A stretch of DNA of 37,994 bases from contig JAGBJE010000269.1 of assembly GCA_017934625.1 (NCBI GenBank), forward strand, positions 1-37,994. Direction: 5' to 3'. Below, piece after piece: positions 1 to 8,377 of this stretch. The position numbers were made by a program, and so were the translations under genes. The notes below the pieces were generated by a model. That model saw nothing but the letters and a program-made list of their open reading frames with translations, had not been told where the DNA came from and searched no databases. How positions within the stretch are numbered: position 1 is the stretch's first letter; every line of letters begins with the position of its first letter. Source of the stretch: Pseudobutyrivibrio sp. (lineage in GTDB: Bacteria; Bacillota; Clostridia; Lachnospirales; Lachnospiraceae).

Positions 1-759
1 AAGCTCAGAGCCCTTTTTGACAAAGTTCCTCTTTTCAGCAATAGCTGAAATAATTTCATGATTTACCTTATCTTCATCTACTTCATATCTGGCTTTTAAT
101 ACACCAGGGTATTCTTTTGTAAGAAAATCTGTAAGCTCTAGGGCAAGCTCTCTGGTCTCAATAATAGCATCATTGATAGAACCAATAAAAGCTAAGTGAA
201 GTCCTACTGTGTTATCCTCAAACTTAGGCCACAGGATTCCAGGAGTATCAAGAAGCTCAACAGATTTGTTAAGCTTAATCCATTGTTTTCCTTTTGTAAC
301 ACCAGGCTTGTTTCCTGTCTTTGCAACAGATTTACCTGCAAAGGAGTTAATAAAGGTAGATTTACCAACATTAGGAATACCTACAACCATAGCTCTAACT
401 GGCCTGTTTTTAATACCTCTTTTTCTGTCCTTCTCAAACTTGGCAGCACAAACCTCATCAAGTGTAGCCTGCACCCCCTTCATATTCTTTCTATCCCTAG
501 AATCAAGCTCTACAGCATAAAAGCCTTTGGATTTATAGTACTCAATCCATTTTTGATTAGTAGCCTTATCTGATAAATCAGATTTGTTAAGAAGTACTAA
601 TCTAAGCTTACCATTTGCAAGGCCGTTAATATCAGGGTTTGTGCTAGATATTGGGCACCTTGCATCAATAACTTCTATAATTAAATCAATAAGCTTTATA
701 TCTTCCTGCATCTGACGCTTAGCCTTGGTCATATGCCCTGGATACCATTGAAATTCCAT
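1..759 (-). CDS. rbgA: Ribosome biogenesis GTPase RbgA/YlqF (3' end outside window)
   Basis: GTPase that acts late in assembly of the 50S ribosomal subunit. It is identified by the N-terminal FQWYPGHM box and by circularly permuted GTPase motifs: G4 NKSD at residues 58-61 comes before the P-loop GIPNVGKS at 127-134 and G3 DTPG at 171-174. I translated it by hand: ATG at 757-759 gives 253 codons to the window edge. The B. subtilis protein is 282 residues, so about 30 C-terminal residues are missing because of the window edge, not because the gene is broken. It starts 17 bases after the lepB stop, so the two are probably cotranscribed, as in many Firmicutes. Confidence 0.95.
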   Translation of the reverse strand, partial: MEFQWYPGHMTKAKRQMQEDIKLIDLIIEVIDARCPISSTNPDINGLANGKLRLVLLNKSDLSDKATNQKWIEYYKSKGFYAVELDSRDRKNMKGVQATLDEVCAAKFEKDRKRGIKNRPVRAMVVGIPNVGKSTFINSFAGKSVAKTGNKPGVTKGKQWIKLNKSVELLDTPGILWPKFEDNTVGLHLAFIGSINDAIIETRELALELTDFLTKEYPGVLKARYEVDEDKVNHEIISAIAEKRNFVKKGSEL

Positions 760-776
760 ATACACCTCTTTATCTT

Positions 777-1373
777 TTATTTAAATGGATAATCTAGCCA
801 AATCTTGCCTAAAATATCCTCACTTGAAACAAATCCGACACTTTCGTATCTAGAATCCTCAGAAGAATTGCGATTATCACCTAATACAAAAAACTGATCA
901 TCTAAAAGTGTAATAGGTGTTGCTGCAATACCTGGATTTTCGATTCGTTCAACCTCCAAGTTCTCCTTATACAGCTCATCGTTAAGGTAGATTCGTCCGT
1001 TATTTATGTAGATTGTATCACCTGGAACAGCAATTACCCTTTTTACACTATAGCTTGCATTAACATTAGATTTAGGCTTAAAAGCTATAACATCACCAGT
1101 CTTTGGTGACGAAAATTTATAAGCTATAGTGTTTACAAGTAATATATCGGATGTTTCATAGGTGGGTTCCATAGATGCATTGGAACATTCTACTTGTTTT
1201 CCAAAAGCAAGTACCACTCCAAATGCAATTGCTATAACGACTGCAATCTCTAGAGCGAATATAAGAACATATCGAACTCTGTCGAAATTTATTTTTCTAC
1301 GGCGTCTATTAAAATCAAGACTGCTTGTTCTACGGTTGAATAAACTAAAAAATCTATTATTTGATGTAAACAT
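777..1373 (-). CDS. lepB: Signal peptidase I (SipS/LepB type)
   Basis: Membrane-bound type I signal peptidase that cleaves signal peptides from exported proteins. The 198-residue length fits the short Gram-positive SipS form. There is a basic cytoplasmic N-terminus (about 1-34, very Arg-rich), one membrane segment (about 36-57), the catalytic serine in NASMEP (Ser67), the lysine general base in SVKRVIAVPGD (Lys111), and the late box GDNRNSSEDSR (165-175). Start: ATG with AAAAGGA upstream. It lies between rplS and rbgA, a common Firmicute arrangement. The terminator behind rplS suggests its own promoter or readthrough; an A+T-rich -10-like TATACT lies upstream, but I could not pair it with a good -35. 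Confidence 0.95.
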   Translation of the reverse strand: MFTSNNRFFSLFNRRTSSLDFNRRRRKINFDRVRYVLIFALEIAVVIAIAFGVVLAFGKQVECSNASMEPTYETSDILLVNTIAYKFSSPKTGDVIAFKPKSNVNASYSVKRVIAVPGDTIYINNGRIYLNDELYKENLEVERIENPGIAATPITLLDDQFFVLGDNRNSSEDSRYESVGFVSSEDILGKIWLDYPFK

Positions 1374-1429
1374 ATTAAGTTCCTTTTAATCTTTAGTATA
1401 AATATACCGCATTTTGCTATAAAAATAAA

Positions 1430-1456
1430 GAACAGTCGCAAAACCTGCGACTGTTC
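1430..1456 (-). terminator. Intrinsic terminator after rplS
   Basis: A perfect 10-bp inverted repeat (GAACAGTCGC / GCGACTGTTC) with a 7-base loop lies 13 bases after the rplS stop. On the minus strand it is followed by CTTTATTTTTAT. It would end the rimM-trmD-rplS transcript before lepB. Confidence 0.88.
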
Positions 1457-1468
1457 GAACTTTCGAGA

Positions 1469-1819
1469 TTAGATTCTCTCTTTAACCTTAGCCTTCTTAC
1501 CTGTGAGCTCTCTGAGGTAGAAGAGTTTAGCTCTACGAACTTTACCCTTTCTAACTACTTCAATCTTCTCAACGTTAGGGCTGTGAAGTGGCCAAGTCTT
1601 TTCTACACCAACACCGTTAGATGACTTACGAACTGTGAATGTCTCACGGTTGCTGCCGCCCTGTCTCTTAATAACTGTACCCTCAAATACCTGAGTACGT
1701 GTACGGTTACCCTCAACGATACGGCCGTAAACCTTAACTGTGTCTCCTACAGCGAACTCTGGAACTTCGCTCTTAAGCTCAGCTGCTTCAATGTTTTTGA
1801 TAATCTCGTTTGCGTTCAT
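1469..1819 (-). CDS. rplS: 50S ribosomal protein bL19
   Basis: Large-subunit ribosomal protein bL19, located at the interface between the subunits. The protein starts [16 protein letters not shown] and ends with the conserved basic region [20 protein letters not shown]. The longer open frame reaches upstream to 1879, but the ATG at 1819 has an excellent AGGAGG seven bases upstream and gives 116 residues, the normal size. It has its own predicted promoter and leader as well as possible readthrough from trmD, and it is followed by a strong terminator. Confidence 0.96.
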   Translation of the reverse strand: MNANEIIKNIEAAELKSEVPEFAVGDTVKVYGRIVEGNRTRTQVFEGTVIKRQGGSNRETFTVRKSSNGVGVEKTWPLHSPNVEKIEVVRKGKVRRAKLFYLRELTGKKAKVKERI

Positions 1820-1894
1820 TTTAAATCCTCCTAAACTTGCGACGTTCTTGATATTCCCTATTGAATAACAGCGGACCATCTCTTCTTTAGCAAC
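1820..1894 (-). promoter_or_regulatory. rplS 5' leader, candidate L19 leader RNA
   Basis: The roughly 75-base untranslated leader lies between the predicted start of transcription and the rplS ATG. It contains a short hairpin (TATTC / GAATA around 1853-1868) and then a purine-rich stretch before the AGGAGG. Firmicutes carry a described L19 leader (an autoregulatory ribosomal-protein leader) in this position. Assigning this leader to that family is inference from position and general appearance; I could not match a covariance model. Confidence 0.45.
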
Positions 1895-1900
1895 TCATTT

Positions 1901-1929
1901 ATAATATCATGATTAAATGCTAATTTCAA
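1901..1929 (-). promoter_or_regulatory. Predicted sigma-A promoter for rplS
   Basis: TTGAAA (1924-1929), a 17-base spacer, then TATTAT (1901-1906) preceded by TGA, an extended -10. The -35 box overlaps the trmD stop codon. It would let L19 be made independently of the opp-rimM-trmD transcript upstream. Confidence 0.7.
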
Positions 1930-2624
1930 CATTCATTTTCAAGAAATTTCGTATATAAATCAGGCCTTCTTGTCTTGGTGCGCTCAATGGACTGCTCATG
2001 CCTCCACGCATCTACCTTAGCATGGTCTCCTGATAACAAAATAGATGGAACCTTTCTCCCATTCCAGGTTTCTGGTCTTGAATATTGTGGGTATTCAAGC
2101 AGGTTATTTTCTAATGATTCATCCTCTCCGGAATCTGAATTAGTAAGCACTCCTGGTACCATACGCGAGATTGCATCTATCATTACAAGGGATGGTAGTT
2201 CTCCACCAGTAAGCACGTAATCACCTATAGAATAATATTCATCAACGATTTCTTCTAAAACTCGCTCATCAATACCTTCGTAGTGGCCGCAAAGCAAACA
2301 AATATCCTCTTCAAGTGCAAGCTCTTTAGCTGCCGGTTGAGTAAATAGCTGCCCCTGTGGTGTAAGATAAATACACTTAACGTGATGGCCAGCCTTTTCG
2401 CAAACAGCCTGGTAGGCATCATAAATAGGCTGAGCCTGCATGACCATGCCAGCTCCACCTCCATATGGATAATCATCTACCTTTTTATGCTTATCAAGTG
2501 TGTAGTCCCTAATATTGATTGCTTCAAATGATATACAACCGGCATTTTTTGCTCTGCCGAGAATACTGGTATTAAGAACCCCTTCTATCATCTCTGGAAA
2601 TAATGTTAGTATATAAAACTTCAT
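1926..2624 (-). CDS. trmD: tRNA (guanine-N1)-methyltransferase TrmD
   Basis: SAM-dependent SPOUT enzyme that forms m1G37 next to the anticodon, preventing frameshifts. It has 232 residues, the usual bacterial size. The trefoil-knot motifs are clear: YPYGGGAGMVMQ (53-63), LCGHYEGIDERV (111-122) and SIGDYVLTGGELP (132-144), followed by the flexible acidic linker and the C-terminal helical domain with YSRPETW. Start ATG with AGGAG upstream, 3 bases after the rimM stop. It belongs to the standard rimM-trmD-rplS group. Confidence 0.97.
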   Translation of the reverse strand: MKFYILTLFPEMIEGVLNTSILGRAKNAGCISFEAINIRDYTLDKHKKVDDYPYGGGAGMVMQAQPIYDAYQAVCEKAGHHVKCIYLTPQGQLFTQPAAKELALEEDICLLCGHYEGIDERVLEEIVDEYYSIGDYVLTGGELPSLVMIDAISRMVPGVLTNSDSGEDESLENNLLEYPQYSRPETWNGRKVPSILLSGDHAKVDAWRHEQSIERTKTRRPDLYTKFLENEC

Positions 2625-2627
2625 AAT

Positions 2628-3149
2628 CTATTCTCCTAACAATCCATCCAAAAGATGAATAATCATTTTATTGTTTTCCATGTCTACAGCTTTAATACAG
2701 TCCTTTATTGCAGGAACAAGCACTGTTTTGCCAGATTCCATCTGAATTTCGTATACATCATTTGCACCTGTTTGTAAAACATCTGTAATCTCACCAAATA
2801 CATTGGCCTCATCTGTATCAAGATACACAGTAACACCGATTAAATCTGCGATAAAGTATTCATCCTCTTTAAGCTCAACGCGGTTTTCCTTTGTAACATA
2901 TAGTCCACGGCCCTTATATTTTTCAATGTCGTTAATATTATCAATACCCTTAAATTTAAGAATAACCAGATTCTTCTGCTGACGAACATTTTCAACTTCA
3001 AGCTCAATATAACCGTCCTTGCCACCATCTAGCAAAAGATTCTTCATATTCTTAAATCTTGAGATATCATCTGTAAGAGGAAATACCTTTACCTCTCCTT
3101 TGATACCGTGTGTTTGTGTAATCGCTCCAACCTGATATAAATCTTCCAA
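2628..3149 (-). CDS. rimM: 16S rRNA processing protein RimM
   Basis: 30S-assembly factor that binds uS19 and helps mature the 16S 3' domain. The 173 residues show the RimM N-terminal barrel (YQVGAITQTHGIKGEVKVFPLTDD, about 5-28) and a C-terminal PRC barrel (YFIADLIGVTVYLD onward, with GANDVYEIQ and VLVPAIKDCIKAVD). The start codon is TTG at 3147-3149, supported by AAGGAG six bases upstream; no in-frame ATG fits. In most Firmicutes rimM follows rpsP-khpA directly. Here it is separated from them by about 8 kb of opp genes and follows a small tail-anchored protein gene. Confidence 0.95.
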   Translation of the reverse strand: MEDLYQVGAITQTHGIKGEVKVFPLTDDISRFKNMKNLLLDGGKDGYIELEVENVRQQKNLVILKFKGIDNINDIEKYKGRGLYVTKENRVELKEDEYFIADLIGVTVYLDTDEANVFGEITDVLQTGANDVYEIQMESGKTVLVPAIKDCIKAVDMENNKMIIHLLDGLLGE

Positions 3150-3161
3150 ATATAACTCCTT

Positions 3162-3551
3162 CTAATGGGTAACCATTGTAAAAATAATATAGATAACAAA
3201 GAGAACGAAAACTACAAGCGTTTCTATATAAACAGTTTTTCGCTTTTTTAATAATATCTCTTCTGTCTTATCTATTTCAGCCTGAATACTTTCAGGCACC
3301 ACATACTCAGTAATATACTCTGAAAGCCCCTGTTTTGTCAAAATTTCTTTTGAGAAAGCCCAGTCTGCAGCAGGCACATACAGCTCATTACTATCAGATA
3401 TCAATTCTTCTCTAAAAATCAAAAAATCTCCAGGACTTACTTCTATATAAACTTCAAGTCCCTCATTGCTGAGAGACTTGTAAGCCTTTAAAAGTAAATC
3501 TGGATTTTCACTAGAAAATATTTTTCTTAAAAAATCAAATTTATCTTTCAT
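3162..3551 (-). CDS. Small tail-anchored protein, possibly DUF2007-like
   Basis: I do not recognise this protein with certainty. It has 129 residues. The soluble N-terminal part (about 8-75) has the pattern LLLKAYKSLSNEGLEVYI...LYVPAADWAFSKEIL, which resembles the small DUF2007 putative signal-transducing domain; this is inference from pattern only. A Lys-rich stretch (KKRKT) precedes one C-terminal hydrophobic helix (about 108-126), so it is probably tail-anchored with the domain in the cytoplasm. It starts 14 bases after oppF and ends 12 bases before rimM, so it is probably cotranscribed with both. No function is claimed. Confidence 0.75.
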   Translation of the reverse strand: MKDKFDFLRKIFSSENPDLLLKAYKSLSNEGLEVYIEVSPGDFLIFREELISDSNELYVPAADWAFSKEILTKQGLSEYITEYVVPESIQAEIDKTEEILLKKRKTVYIETLVVFVLFVIYIIFTMVTH

Positions 3552-3565
3552 ATTTTATTTGCCTT

Positions 3566-4549
3566 TTATTTATCGTCATATAAGTGACATCTTACCACAT
3601 GTCCATTTCCCATATTCTTTGGCTCTGGAGCAACTTCCTTACAAATGCCCATACACTCAGAGCATCTTGTGTGGAACTTACAGCCCTTAGGTGGGTTAGC
3701 AGGGGAAGGAATATCTCCTTCAAGAGGAACTCTGTCCTTCTTAAAATCAGGGTCTGGCATTGGAATAGCTGAGAACAACGCCTTTGTATAAGGATGAAGA
3801 GGATTAGCAAAAATATCCTCTGTCTTACCTGTCTCAACAAGGCCACCAAGGTACATAACACCAACTGTATCAGAGATGTGCTCTACAACTGAAAGGTCAT
3901 GTGAAATGAAGAGATATGTAAGTCCTCTATCCTTCTGAAGCTTGCGAAGAAGGTTAATAATCTGCGCCTGAATAGAAACATCAAGAGCAGATACAGGCTC
4001 ATCGCAAACGATGAAGTCAGGATTAAGAGCAAGTGCACGAGCGATACATACACGCTGTCTCTGTCCACCTGAAAACTCATGAGGATATCTATCCTTGTGA
4101 TGCTCCTGAAGACCACACTCAGCCATTACCTTAGAAATGTACTCGTCGTACTCTTCCTTTGGAACCAGGCCATGCTCTCTAACAGCCTCTCCAATAATTT
4201 CACCAATTGGAAGACGTGGTGAAAGTGATGAATATGGATCCTGGAATACGATTTGCATCTTTGTACGAAGGTCTCTAAGCTCCTTCTTAGAATAATCGTA
4301 TACTTCCTTTCCGTTAAATATTACATCACCCTCTGTCTTTTCAATAAGACGAAGAATTGTACGTCCTGTTGTAGATTTACCACAACCTGACTCACCTACA
4401 AGACCCATTGTTGTGCCTCTTTCGATTTTGAAAGAGACATCATCAACAGCCTTAACCTCTCCAGTTACACCACCGAAGAAGCCACCCTTAATAGGGAAAT
4501 ATTTCTTAAGGTGATTGACTTCTAGAATATAATCTTTCTCGTTACTCAT
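3566..4549 (-). CDS. oppF: Oligopeptide ABC transporter ATP-binding protein OppF
   Basis: One of two ATPases that power the Opp peptide importer. Walker A GESGCGKS (52-59), signature SGGQRQR, and Walker B ending FIVCDEPVSALDVS are present. The C-terminal oligopeptide-transporter extension has the cysteine cluster CKFHTRCSECMGIC, a pattern linked to iron-sulfur binding in some Dpp/Opp ATPases. The open frame begins at a GTG (4558) touching the AGGAGG, so I chose the ATG at 4549, nine bases from AGGAGG (327 residues). That ATG overlaps the oppD stop by eight bases (ATGAGTAA), which suggests translational coupling. Confidence 0.93.
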   Translation of the reverse strand: MSNEKDYILEVNHLKKYFPIKGGFFGGVTGEVKAVDDVSFKIERGTTMGLVGESGCGKSTTGRTILRLIEKTEGDVIFNGKEVYDYSKKELRDLRTKMQIVFQDPYSSLSPRLPIGEIIGEAVREHGLVPKEEYDEYISKVMAECGLQEHHKDRYPHEFSGGQRQRVCIARALALNPDFIVCDEPVSALDVSIQAQIINLLRKLQKDRGLTYLFISHDLSVVEHISDTVGVMYLGGLVETGKTEDIFANPLHPYTKALFSAIPMPDPDFKKDRVPLEGDIPSPANPPKGCKFHTRCSECMGICKEVAPEPKNMGNGHVVRCHLYDDK

Positions 4550-5687
4550 GTCTTTCACCCTCCTCTTTACATCTGTAGCATCTTACCATATGTGTGTCTG
4601 AAACGTAGTATTCCTCTGGGAATTCGCCGTTACAGCATTCCATACACATATCGCATCTATCTTTAAAATAACAATAATTTGGCATATTTACAGGGTTTGG
4701 AACAGAACCAGGGATTGAGTAAAGCTCATCAACCTTCTGTCCAACTACAGGCTTAGACTTCATAAGACCGATTGTATATGGATGTCTTGGGTCCTTGAAA
4801 ATCTCCTGTGCAGTACCCTTTTCTACAACACGGCCAGCATACATAACAACTACGTAATCAGCCATCTCAGCAACAACACCAAGGTCGTGTGTGATAAGCA
4901 TGATTGAGCTGTTAATTCTATCCTTAAGGTCGCGAAGAAGATCAAGAATCTGTGCCTGAATTGTAACATCAAGAGCAGTAGTTGGCTCATCAGCAACGAT
5001 AAGCTTTGGCTCGCAAGCAAGTGCCATTGCAATACATACACGCTGTCTCATACCACCTGAAAGCTCATGTGGATACATGCTGTAAACGCCTTCCTTATTA
5101 GCGATACCAACCATACCAAGCATCTCGATTGTACGTGCCTTAATATCCTCGTCGCTCATCTCTGGACGATGAAGCTTAATAACTTCATCAATCTGAGCAC
5201 CAATTCTAAATACAGGGTTAAGTGCTGTCATTGGCTCCTGGAAAATCATTGACATCTTCTCGCCACGCATCTTTCGCATAACTGAATCTGGAGCATTAAC
5301 AACATTAATTACTCTATTTCCGTCATTGAATCTGATTTCACCAGAAACTGTCTGTCCCTGTGGACGCTGAACAAGCTGAAGCATTGAAAGTGAAGTAACT
5401 GACTTACCGCAGCCAGACTCACCAACGATACCAACAGTTTTTCCCTGTGGTACGTTGAATGAAACACCGTCAACAGCCTTAACTGTTCCGATATCTGTGA
5501 AGAAGTATGTATGAACATCATCAAACTCTACACAGTTCTCAGGATTTTTCATCTGTGTTACATATTCCTCTTCCGGAATATGCTTTCTATTTCTCTTTGC
5601 CTCGAATTCCTTTGTAATCTTGCGGTTTTCCTTCGCAATTCTACGAGATTCCTTGGCACTAATATAATTTACATTCTTTTTTGCCAT
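4542..5687 (-). CDS. oppD: Oligopeptide ABC transporter ATP-binding protein OppD
   Basis: Second ATPase of the Opp importer. Walker A GESGCGKS (89-96), signature LSGGMRQR, Walker B LIVADEPTTALDVT, and switch histidine in MLITHDLG. The C-terminal domain has many cysteines (CYFKDRCDMCMECC and CYRC), matching the family's possible iron-sulfur region. Unlike typical OppD, about 50 residues rich in Lys, Arg and Glu come before the ATPase core (MAKKNVNYISAKESRRIAKE and on), probably a charged helix; its role is unknown. ATG start with AGAGG upstream; nine bases separate it from oppC. Confidence 0.93.
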   Translation of the reverse strand: MAKKNVNYISAKESRRIAKENRKITKEFEAKRNRKHIPEEEYVTQMKNPENCVEFDDVHTYFFTDIGTVKAVDGVSFNVPQGKTVGIVGESGCGKSVTSLSMLQLVQRPQGQTVSGEIRFNDGNRVINVVNAPDSVMRKMRGEKMSMIFQEPMTALNPVFRIGAQIDEVIKLHRPEMSDEDIKARTIEMLGMVGIANKEGVYSMYPHELSGGMRQRVCIAMALACEPKLIVADEPTTALDVTIQAQILDLLRDLKDRINSSIMLITHDLGVVAEMADYVVVMYAGRVVEKGTAQEIFKDPRHPYTIGLMKSKPVVGQKVDELYSIPGSVPNPVNMPNYCYFKDRCDMCMECCNGEFPEEYYVSDTHMVRCYRCKEEGERHE

Positions 5688-5696
5688 TTCACACCT

Positions 5697-7244
5697 CTAT
5701 CTCTTCATCTTTGGATCAAAGGCGTCACGAAGTCCGTCTCCGATAAAGTTAAATGCAAGTACTGTAAGAAGGATTAAGAATCCAGCTGGAATCCATACGA
5801 ACCAGTAGTTTGTCATAACGTATGAATCAGTAACAGCATTGATGATATTTCCCCATGATGCTGCAGGATACTTAACACCTAGTCCTAAATATGAAAGTGT
5901 AGACTCTGCAAGGATAACCTCACCTACACCCATAGATGCAAATACTACAAGCTGTGGAATAACATTAGGAATCAAGTGCTTGAAGATACGTCTTCTAATG
6001 CTAATACCGCAAGCCTCACAAGCAGTCATAAATTCCTGCTCACGAAGAGATAAAATCTGTCCACGTACTATACGAGCAAGGCTAACCCAGCCAATAACAC
6101 CCATGATAATACATAGATAGAAAATACGAATGCCGGCATCTATCTTATAGAAATCCATGATAGAACCAATAATAAGGTAAAGTGGCATTGTTGGGATACA
6201 GTAAATAACATCTACAAATCTCATAAGAAGGTTGTCTACCCAACCACCAAAGAAGCCTGCTGTACCACCAACGATAATACCAAGAATAAGCTCAATAGCA
6301 ACTACTACAAAACCGATAAGAAGTGAAATACGACCACCATACATAAGTCTTGCAAGTAAGTCCATACCATTTCCATCTGTACCAACTAAATGCTTTGCAG
6401 AAGGTGACTCGAACTGGTTAATAACGCTTGTAGACTTATATTTTGTAATAACATACTGACCATTCTTGTTAGAAACCTGATATTCTTCTTCTCCATCTTC
6501 ACCTGCAAATGTAAACTCAGATGAACCACTATTAATAGCTTCTACAATAGCCTCTCTAAAATCAACTGAAAGTGTAACACCACTTTCAACAGCATTCATG
6601 CTATAGCCGCTGATATATGCTACTTCACTACCATCAGCCGCTGTAACAATAGCACCATTACCCTTCTCGTCAACTGTGAATCTCTCATCATCAGCTGCAA
6701 ACATTGTCTCATCTGTTGCAAGAGCCTTAATAAGATTTACATTGAATGTACCTGAAAGCTTCTTAGATGAATCAACTGGTGTAACCTGAAGCTTTGCTGC
6801 AACAGCAAGTGTTTCTGCCCCACCTACTTCTTTAATTTCAAATGAATTGTCATCAAGCTGAGTAAGAGAAAACTGTGAACCATCTCTTGTCTCAACAACA
6901 TCCTGCTTCTTGGTAAGAGCAAGAATAAGCTTTGCACCAATATCTGAAGGAAGCTCTACACCATCAGCTGCAAAAACCTGGTAATCAGTGATAAGAGTTG
7001 CACCAGCATAGTCCTTCTTCATTTCCTCAGTAGTATAGAATACCTGACTCTGAGAATATGGAATAATAACTCCGCCTAAGAAAGCGAATAAAAACATACA
7101 AACAATAATTACAAGACCTGCAATAGCAAGCTTATTTCTAAAGAAACGCTTTGCTACCATCATTCCAGGAGAAAGTACCTGGACACGGTTAGCATCATCT
7201 AAAGCAAGCTCTTCTTCTTTTTCAATATTTCTTACGTCTGCCAC
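5697..7244 (-). CDS. oppC: Oligopeptide ABC transporter permease OppC with large insert
   Basis: Inner permease subunit of the importer. The start is GTG (7242-7244) with AAGGAG seven bases upstream. The first membrane helix (39-62) is typical, and the family's PSAKHLVGTDGNGMDLLARL block (281-300) leads into the remaining five helices and the EAA loop EACGISIRRRIFKHLIPN. Between them sits an unusual segment of about 200 residues (about 68-272), Asp/Glu/Thr/Ser-rich and without membrane helices, which should lie outside the cell. Usual OppC proteins have about 300 residues; this one has 515. The reading frame is continuous, so this is not a frameshift artefact. Confidence 0.92.
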   Translation of the reverse strand: MADVRNIEKEEELALDDANRVQVLSPGMMVAKRFFRNKLAIAGLVIIVCMFLFAFLGGVIIPYSQSQVFYTTEEMKKDYAGATLITDYQVFAADGVELPSDIGAKLILALTKKQDVVETRDGSQFSLTQLDDNSFEIKEVGGAETLAVAAKLQVTPVDSSKKLSGTFNVNLIKALATDETMFAADDERFTVDEKGNGAIVTAADGSEVAYISGYSMNAVESGVTLSVDFREAIVEAINSGSSEFTFAGEDGEEEYQVSNKNGQYVITKYKSTSVINQFESPSAKHLVGTDGNGMDLLARLMYGGRISLLIGFVVVAIELILGIIVGGTAGFFGGWVDNLLMRFVDVIYCIPTMPLYLIIGSIMDFYKIDAGIRIFYLCIIMGVIGWVSLARIVRGQILSLREQEFMTACEACGISIRRRIFKHLIPNVIPQLVVFASMGVGEVILAESTLSYLGLGVKYPAASWGNIINAVTDSYVMTNYWFVWIPAGFLILLTVLAFNFIGDGLRDAFDPKMKR

Positions 7245-7257
7245 GATATCTCTCCTT

Positions 7258-8244
7258 TTAATTTACTCTAACTCTAGGATCTACTACAGCATAAAGAATA
7301 TCTGCAATAAGATTTCCTAAAAGAATTAATACTGCAAAGAACAGCATATAGAACATTACAAATGGAATATCACCCTGGATAATGCACTGATATGAAGTAT
7401 ATCCAATTCCTGGAATCTGGAACAAAGTCTCTGTAATAAGAGCACCACCAAAAAGTCCTGGAAGTGATGAACCAAGCAATGTAACGATTGGAATCAATAT
7501 ATTTCTGAATGCATGATAGTTAACTACTCTCTTTTCAGAAAGACCCTTAGCTCTAGCAGTACGGATATAATCGGCACTAAGAACCTCAAGCATGTTAGTA
7601 CGTGTGTAACGCATTAAGTAACCAACAGATACAATAGTAAGAGTAATTACAGGAAGTACCATGTGGTATGCCATATCAAAAATCTTACCAGCAGTAGACA
7701 GGTTCATAAAATCACGACCTACAATACCATATAAATCAAAAATTCCAAGCTTAACTGAGAAAATGTATTTCAAAATTGTAGCAAAGAAGAAGCTAGGTAA
7801 TGAAATACCGATAAGTGCAAATACGACTACAGAATAATCTACTGCACTATACTGCTTTCTTGCAGCAACAACACCAAGAGGAATAGCGATAACAATTTCA
7901 AGAATAAATGAAGCTAAACCTAAGGCAAATGAATACCAAATAACACTTGAGAACTTCTCAAGTACCGGCATATTAAAGTACCAGCTGTCGCCGAAATCAA
8001 AGCGGATAGCCTTAGCCAACCATTTAAAGTAGCCAGGTACGATGCCAACGTCCAAGCCATATGCAGCATTGAGCTGATCAATCCATTCCTGATAGCTCTT
8101 TGCACCAGGTTTCTGTGATAGCTGCATTGCTTTCTGTTCTACGAATGAAGTAGGCATTGCACGCATGATGCAATAGATAATCATAGAAACAAAAAACAAT
8201 ATTACTATCGATAATAATAGTCTTTTGATTACAAATTTTTTCAT
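7258..8244 (-). CDS. oppB: Oligopeptide ABC transporter permease OppB
   Basis: Partner permease of OppC. It has 328 residues, normal for OppB, beginning with one helix (about 8-28), then an extracellular loop, then five more helices. The permease EAA region is visible as HAFRNILIPIVTLLGSSLPGLFGG, followed by TLFQIPGIG, and the protein ends with VVDPRVRVN as in the family. ATG start with AAAGGA about ten bases upstream. It follows a structured 187-base gap after oppA, so oppA is probably made in excess over the membrane parts. Confidence 0.95.
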   Translation of the reverse strand: MKKFVIKRLLLSIVILFFVSMIIYCIMRAMPTSFVEQKAMQLSQKPGAKSYQEWIDQLNAAYGLDVGIVPGYFKWLAKAIRFDFGDSWYFNMPVLEKFSSVIWYSFALGLASFILEIVIAIPLGVVAARKQYSAVDYSVVVFALIGISLPSFFFATILKYIFSVKLGIFDLYGIVGRDFMNLSTAGKIFDMAYHMVLPVITLTIVSVGYLMRYTRTNMLEVLSADYIRTARAKGLSEKRVVNYHAFRNILIPIVTLLGSSLPGLFGGALITETLFQIPGIGYTSYQCIIQGDIPFVMFYMLFFAVLILLGNLIADILYAVVDPRVRVN

Positions 8245-8277
8245 TATTGTAATTCCTTTCTTTATTTTTAGACCCCA

Positions 8278-8366
8278 ATAAAGGTATTTTATGATAGGAC
8301 AAAAAAACGTTTATTCAAACGTCTACAAACTTTCCAAAACCCCATCCCATCATAAAATACCTTTAT
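8278..8366. repeat. Long inverted repeat in oppA-oppB gap
   Basis: A perfect 18-bp inverted repeat: arms 8278-8295 and 8349-8366. After one mismatch the pairing goes on for 3 more base pairs inward. Inside the 53-base loop is a second small hairpin, ACGTTT / AAACGT (8307-8312 and 8317-8322). On the RNA this would form a stable cruciform-like fold just upstream of oppB. Confidence 0.8.
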
Positions 8367-8377
8367 CATAAAAATGT

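Noticed and set aside
196..573. 125- and 103-codon plus-strand frames opposite rbgA
   Set aside because: They are mirror frames of the conserved GTPase; no ribosome-binding site.
3592..5252. Overlapping frames opposite or within oppD and oppF
   Set aside because: They are out-of-frame shadows of conserved ATPase genes.
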